Part shown: positions 7,212 to 10,104 of the stretch, piece by piece
Layout: the number at the start of each line of letters is the position of its first letter
How positions within the stretch are numbered: position 1 is the stretch's first letter
Source: Bacteroidia bacterium
Lineage (GTDB): Bacteria > Bacteroidota > Bacteroidia > Bacteroidales > GCA-2748055
Length of the DNA: 10,104 bases
Reading direction: 5' to 3'
Assembly: GCA_004525825.1 (NCBI GenBank)
Contig: SPBY01000070.1
Coordinates: forward strand, 1 to 10,104
Program-made: the position numbers and the translations under genes
Notes under the pieces: generated by a model
What the model was told of the DNA's origin: nothing
The model's input: only the letters and a program-made list of their open reading frames with translations
Databases searched by the model: none

Positions 7212-7856
7212 ATGATCTTCCGCTTTGAACAAATGATTCCGCTTCCCCTGCTGGAGCAGGATACTGCAGGCTCCGAAGTATGGGAGGCAGACTCCTTGTT
7301 GCTGGAACAGGGGAAATCGTACGTGATTGAGGCCCCTTCCGGGCGGGGGAAAACCAGTCTCCTCTCGGTGATGTATGGAATTCGCACCGACTACCAGGGG
7401 GATGTGTTCCTGGACGGCCGCAATATCAAATCTTTTACCATGAGAGAATGGTCGGCCCTGAGAAAAAAAAGGCTTTCCATAATTTTCCAGGGACTCGAGC
7501 TGTTTGATGACCTTAGCACCCTGGAAAATATTCAGCTTAAGAACAATATCACTGGCCATGTAAGCAACGAAAGAATCGGGGAGCTTGCCCATGCCCTGGG
7601 TATGGAACCTTACCTGCACCGCTTAGCAGGAATCCTTTCTTTCGGACAGCAACAGCGGGTAGCCATCATACGTGCACTTGTCCAACCCTTCGATTTTCTT
7701 CTGGCCGATGAGTGCTTCAGCCACATGGACAAAGAAAACACCCTCAAAGCTTACCAGCTGATTCAGCACGAATGTGAGATGCGGAAAGCAGGACTGGTGC
7801 TTACTTCACTCAATGAAACAGAGCTGCCCGATATTGATGTAAAATTAAATCTATGA
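7212..7856 (+). CDS. ABC transporter ATP-binding protein, LolD/MacB-type, with atypical motifs
   Basis: This 214-residue ATPase should power the FtsX-like permease encoded next. Walker A is APSGRGKTS (41-49), with Lys47 present and the usual first Gly replaced by Ala. The Q-loop glutamine is Q93 (IIFQGLELFDDLSTLEN). The signature is LSFGQQQRV (142-150), with Phe in place of the third-position Gly of LSGGQ. Walker B is FLLADE (162-167), with catalytic Glu167, followed by a D-loop-like CFSHMD. The switch region reads VLTSLNET (196-203), so the usual His after Thr (THD) is Ser199. No clear A-loop tyrosine precedes Walker A. The enzyme may hydrolyse ATP slowly or act mainly by binding. Its length suits the LolD/FtsE/MacB group. 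The gene overlaps the permease gene by ATGA at 7853-7856, a sign of translational coupling. Substrate unknown. Confidence 0.88.
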   Translation: MIFRFEQMIPLPLLEQDTAGSEVWEADSLLLEQGKSYVIEAPSGRGKTSLLSVMYGIRTDYQGDVFLDGRNIKSFTMREWSALRKKRLSIIFQGLELFDDLSTLENIQLKNNITGHVSNERIGELAHALGMEPYLHRLAGILSFGQQQRVAIIRALVQPFDFLLADECFSHMDKENTLKAYQLIQHECEMRKAGLVLTSLNETELPDIDVKLNL

Positions 7857-9043
7857 GACTCCTTTACCAGATATTGTGGAAAGATCATAGCAGGGCCCAC
7901 CTGCTATGGGCCTTCCTTGGTACTCTGGCTGGATTTGTACTTCTGCTGGCAGGAATCCAGTTCTACATCGATATCAAATCGGTTCTCTCGGAAAACCGCG
8001 ATTTGCTCGATCCCGAATACATCGTGATCAATAAAAATGTAAACATCGCCCAGACCCTGGGCTTGTCCACGGGCGGATTTAGCGAAGAGGAGATCGAGGA
8101 GATCGCCCAGCAACCCTTTGCCGATCAGGTGTCGCCATTTCTCTCCAATGAGTTCCCCGTAAGCGGCTATACCGAGAACGAAAGGTTCCCCGATTTCTAC
8201 ACGGAACTTTTCTTTGAGGCAATTCCCGATGAATTCATCGATGTGAAATCTGAAGAGTGGCTTTGGGATCCGGAAGTGGGAAAGATCCCTGTCATTATTC
8301 CCCAGGACTATCTAAACCTCTATAATTTCGGATTCGCACCCAGCCAGGGGCTCCCCCAGATTCCCAAGGGAGTATTATCGATGATTAAATTCAAGCTGAG
8401 GCTGCAGGGAAAAGGCTGGTATGACGATTACGACGGACAAATCGTGGGCTTCAGCAACCGCATCCATTCCATCCTGGTCCCCCTCGATTTCCTCAAATGG
8501 GCCAATGACAAGTACGGATATTTCGACAAGAGCAACCCTTCCCAGTTGATTGTGGTGTCAAAGGATCCTACCGATCCATCCATCATCAGGTTCCTGGAAG
8601 AAAAAAGCTACGATACCATCCGCGAAAAGCTAAAAAGCAGCCGCATGAACATCATCCTGAAACTCATCATCAGCTTCCTTGTAGTGGTCGCGGCCATTAT
8701 CATTGGGCTTGCTTTTCTGGTATTCCTGCTCAGCCTTCAGCTGATGATCAGTCGTTCATCCGAAAAGATCCGAAGACTCAACAAACTGGGATTTCACTTC
8801 AGGGAAATCAGCAGGCCTTATATCCTGCTTTTACTGGTTCTGATGACAGCGGTCACCGGATTTTCACTGATCATTACTTCTCTTCTGGCCGGGAAGTTTC
8901 ATAACATGGCCCAGGAGTGGAGCTTAAATACCTCTACTTCCCTGCACGGCATTATTTTTGGCGTGTCGGTGGGACTGATTGCACTGATCTCTCTGGCCAA
9001 TGTGGCAGCCATTCTGATAAGTACTAAAAAGCTATGCAAATAG
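7853..9043 (+). CDS. FtsX/MacB-like ABC transporter permease (4 TM)
   Basis: The 396-residue product has the layout of MacB/LolE-type permeases. One N-terminal helix (about 17-37) is followed by a large extracytoplasmic domain (about 38-265). Three C-terminal helices then lie at about 268-298, 321-346 and 365-390. Positively charged KIRRLNKLGF (305-314), after the second helix, resembles the cytoplasmic coupling segment of FtsX-like proteins, which often reads IGxLRALG. Such permeases do not usually carry solutes through the membrane; they use ATP to move lipoproteins, peptides or envelope factors from the periplasmic side (mechanotransmission). It is coupled to the ATPase gene by a 4-bp overlap, and the DUF4836-like lipoprotein upstream is a candidate partner. 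Exact family placement is uncertain because the periplasmic domain shows no motif that I recognise. Confidence 0.8.
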   Translation: MRLLYQILWKDHSRAHLLWAFLGTLAGFVLLLAGIQFYIDIKSVLSENRDLLDPEYIVINKNVNIAQTLGLSTGGFSEEEIEEIAQQPFADQVSPFLSNEFPVSGYTENERFPDFYTELFFEAIPDEFIDVKSEEWLWDPEVGKIPVIIPQDYLNLYNFGFAPSQGLPQIPKGVLSMIKFKLRLQGKGWYDDYDGQIVGFSNRIHSILVPLDFLKWANDKYGYFDKSNPSQLIVVSKDPTDPSIIRFLEEKSYDTIREKLKSSRMNIILKLIISFLVVVAAIIIGLAFLVFLLSLQLMISRSSEKIRRLNKLGFHFREISRPYILLLLVLMTAVTGFSLIITSLLAGKFHNMAQEWSLNTSTSLHGIIFGVSVGLIALISLANVAAILISTKKLCK

Positions 9044-9058
9044 CTGCGCAAATTTGCG
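9031..9058 (+). promoter_or_regulatory. Two adjacent dyad symmetries at the permease stop, including a perfect 12-bp palindrome
   Basis: GCTAT-GCAA-ATAGC (9031-9044) can form a 5-bp stem with a GCAA tetraloop and spans the permease stop codon. Two bases later CGCAAATTTGCG (9047-9058) is a perfect 12-bp palindrome, which begins 20 bp and ends 9 bp before the rpsT -33 box. The palindrome could be a protein-binding site for the rpsT promoter. The pair could also be part of the 3' end of the ABC transporter mRNA, although no clean U-tract follows (TCATTTTGTTTG). Confidence 0.4.
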
Positions 9059-9066
9059 TCATTTTG

Positions 9067-9097
9067 TTTGTATCATTCAAATTAACCCCTATCTTTG
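9067..9097 (+). promoter_or_regulatory. Bacteroidota-type promoter of rpsT
   Basis: TTTG at 9067-9070, 19 bp, then TATCTTTG at 9090-9097 matches the Bacteroidota housekeeping promoter (TTTG ... TAnnTTTG) exactly. The start of transcription should fall a few bases downstream, around 9102-9106, leaving a leader of about 20 nt. The leader has no Shine-Dalgarno sequence. ATTGT (9111-9115) and ACAAT (9121-9125) could pair weakly just before the start codon. This is the strongest promoter call in the window and also supports the phylum assignment. Confidence 0.8.
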
Positions 9098-9125
9098 CAT
9101 CCCCAAATTAATTGTATAGAACAAT

Positions 9126-9377
9126 ATGGCACATCACTTATCAGCGAAGAAGAGGATCAGGCAGATCGAGTTAAAGCGTGTGAATAATAAGTATTTCGCA
9201 AGGACCACAAGGAGCGCAGTGAAGAAATTGCGTGGTACCACCGACAAGGCTGCCGCCACTGAGCAGTATTCTGAAGTAGTTTCCATGCTTGACAAACTTG
9301 CCAAGAACAATGTGATTCACAAGAATAAGGCATCCAACCTCAAATCAAAGCTATCCAAGCATGTGAATAGCCTGTAG
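9126..9377 (+). CDS. rpsT: 30S ribosomal protein S20
   Basis: The 83-residue, strongly basic protein starts MAHHLSAKKRIRQIELKR, the typical S20 opening, and continues with ARTTRSAVKKLR and the C-terminal HKNKASNLKSKLSKHV helix found in all S20 proteins. S20 binds 16S rRNA early in assembly of the small subunit, contacting helices at the bottom of the body. Length is normal for the family (80-90). The gene is a single transcription unit, with its own promoter upstream and a strong terminator 24 bp after the stop codon. Confidence 0.97.
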   Translation: MAHHLSAKKRIRQIELKRVNNKYFARTTRSAVKKLRGTTDKAAATEQYSEVVSMLDKLAKNNVIHKNKASNLKSKLSKHVNSL

Positions 9378-9401
9378 GCTAATCATCACCCAGATATATT
9401 G

Positions 9402-9433
9402 AAGGCCGTCCATACGTGGATGGCCTTTTTTTT
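9402..9433 (+). terminator. Intrinsic terminator of rpsT
   Basis: GGCCGTCCA (9404-9412) pairs with TGGATGGCC (9417-9425) around a TACG loop, giving a 9-bp stem with one G-T pair. Two flanking A residues (9402-9403) can pair with the first T residues after the stem. A run of eight T residues follows at 9426-9433. It is a classical rho-independent terminator placed just after rpsT. Confidence 0.92.
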
Positions 9434-9469
9434 ATGTTTCCCTTATACCCAATTCTTCGCTTAAAATGC

Positions 9470-9494
9470 TGTCTCAAAAGGGGCTTTTGAGGCA
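9470..9494. repeat. Unexplained inverted repeat between rpsT and radC
   Basis: TGTCTCAAAAG (9470-9480) and CTTTTGAGGCA (9484-9494) form an 11-bp stem with one G-T pair and a GGG loop; the inner 8 bp are perfect. No T-run follows, so it does not look like a terminator. The sequence TGTCTCAAAAG resembles the ends of some Bacteroidota insertion sequences, as far as I recall, so it could be an IS or MITE remnant. No transposase reading frame or second copy was seen in the window. The rest of the gap (9434-9606) shows no other convincing element. Confidence 0.5.
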
Positions 9495-9606
9495 CCCTCT
9501 GTAGGCTTTGGCATGGGATACACTGGAACAAAAAATGGCCTCACTAAATGGTGGCTCTTCTGCACTGATGATGCTTGCTCCGGCACATCAATGTTTAAAA
9601 AGGATT

Positions 9607-10104
9607 ATGAATGAATACAACTCACATGCCCTGACCACCTGGGCGGTGGAGGAGCGCCCCCGGGAGAAAGTCATGGCCAACGGGGTCCAGTACCTCTCCG
9701 ATTCTGAATTGCTGGCCATTCTGCTCGGTTCAGGATCAAGAAATCAAACAGCTGTAGAGCTGGCTCGGACCATCCTCCATGGTGCAGGTAACAATCTGCA
9801 GGAATTGGGCAGACAAAGCATCGGCGAACTGGTCAGGATCAAAGGAGTGGGTCCGGCAAAAGCCATTACACTCCTTGCCGCCATGGAACTTGGCCGAAGA
9901 AGGGCCGGGATGCATCACGTGGAAAAAATTCCCGTCAAATCCAGCGAAACCGTTTTTAAATTGTTTCATCCCCTGCTGGGAGACCTGGATCACGAGGAGT
10001 TCTGGCTGCTGATGCTGAACCGCGCCAACAGGGTGCTTGGAAGATACAAGGTAAGCCAGGGAGGACTCTCCGGCACGGTCATTGACACACGCATCATTCT
10101 GAAA
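9607..10104 (+). CDS. radC: RadC/UPF0758 family JAMM-domain protein (5' part, cut by right edge)
   Basis: The frame is open from the ATG at 9607 to the window edge, giving 166 residues. The opening WAVEERPREKVMANGVQYL (12-30) followed by SDSELLAILLGSG (31-43) is the RadC signature. A helix-hairpin-helix motif, IKGVGPAKA (78-86), follows and should bind DNA. The MPN/JAMM domain begins at about residue 110 (EEFWLLMLNRANRVLG at 130-145), but the zinc-binding HxHPSG motif lies beyond the edge, so its integrity cannot be checked. The old name implies DNA repair, but the E. coli effect was traced to another gene; the true role is unsettled. The frame is open upstream to ATGs at 9568 and 9534, but the encoded residues do not resemble RadC, so 9607 is preferred. 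A promoter could not be identified with confidence. Confidence 0.92.
   Translation, partial: MNEYNSHALTTWAVEERPREKVMANGVQYLSDSELLAILLGSGSRNQTAVELARTILHGAGNNLQELGRQSIGELVRIKGVGPAKAITLLAAMELGRRRAGMHHVEKIPVKSSETVFKLFHPLLGDLDHEEFWLLMLNRANRVLGRYKVSQGGLSGTVIDTRIILK

Noticed and set aside
9534..9606. Upstream starts for radC at 9534 or 9568
   Set aside because: The frame is open, but the added residues do not match RadC N-termini and no better promoter or ribosome-binding context supports them.
9736..10012. Frames on both strands inside radC
   Set aside because: They overlap the recognisable RadC reading frame and resemble nothing known.
1..10104. CRISPR arrays, tRNA or rRNA genes, prophage or complete transposon
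   Set aside because: No regularly spaced repeats, tRNA-like cloverleaf, rRNA segment, integrase or transposase was recognised on either strand.

Overview
The window looks like chromosomal DNA of a polysaccharide-degrading member of the Bacteroidota, probably an environmental Bacteroidales/Marinilabiliales-type organism. The evidence is a textbook Bacteroidota promoter (TTTG, 19 bp, TATCTTTG) upstream of rpsT, the general lack of Shine-Dalgarno sequences before start codons, a DUF4836-type lipoprotein, and exported members of enzyme families that are usually cytoplasmic. The exact genus cannot be read from the sequence.

Left half (1-5029), a sugar-acid region. On the minus strand a Tat-signal enolase-superfamily acid-sugar dehydratase is followed after 23 bp by a GH78 alpha-L-rhamnosidase lipoprotein, which the left edge cuts off. 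Divergently, 54 bp away, a BASS-type (bile acid:sodium symporter family) carrier is followed after 50 bp by an RraA/HMG-aldolase-family protein with a Sec signal peptide. Three of the four enzymes or carriers are predicted to work outside the cytoplasm or across the inner membrane. Together they suggest release of L-rhamnose or a related sugar, dehydration of its sugar acid and retro-aldol cleavage in the periplasm, and Na+-coupled uptake of an organic acid product. This pathway is inference; the oxidising (dehydrogenase) step is not in the window.

Middle (5030-9043), an envelope region. A small outer-membrane beta-barrel protein (DUF3996/BAPKO_0422-like) and a DUF4836-like lipoprotein each have a plausible promoter. 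The lipoprotein is followed closely by an ABC ATPase and a 4-TM FtsX/MacB-like permease whose genes overlap by 4 bp, so the three probably form one operon. The ATPase is atypical: it keeps Walker A lysine and the catalytic glutamate but lacks the usual H-loop histidine and has LSFGQ as its signature.

Right end (9044-10104), housekeeping. rpsT (ribosomal protein S20) has its own promoter and a strong intrinsic terminator. After a 229-bp gap containing that terminator and a second, unexplained hairpin comes the 5' part of radC, cut by the right edge.
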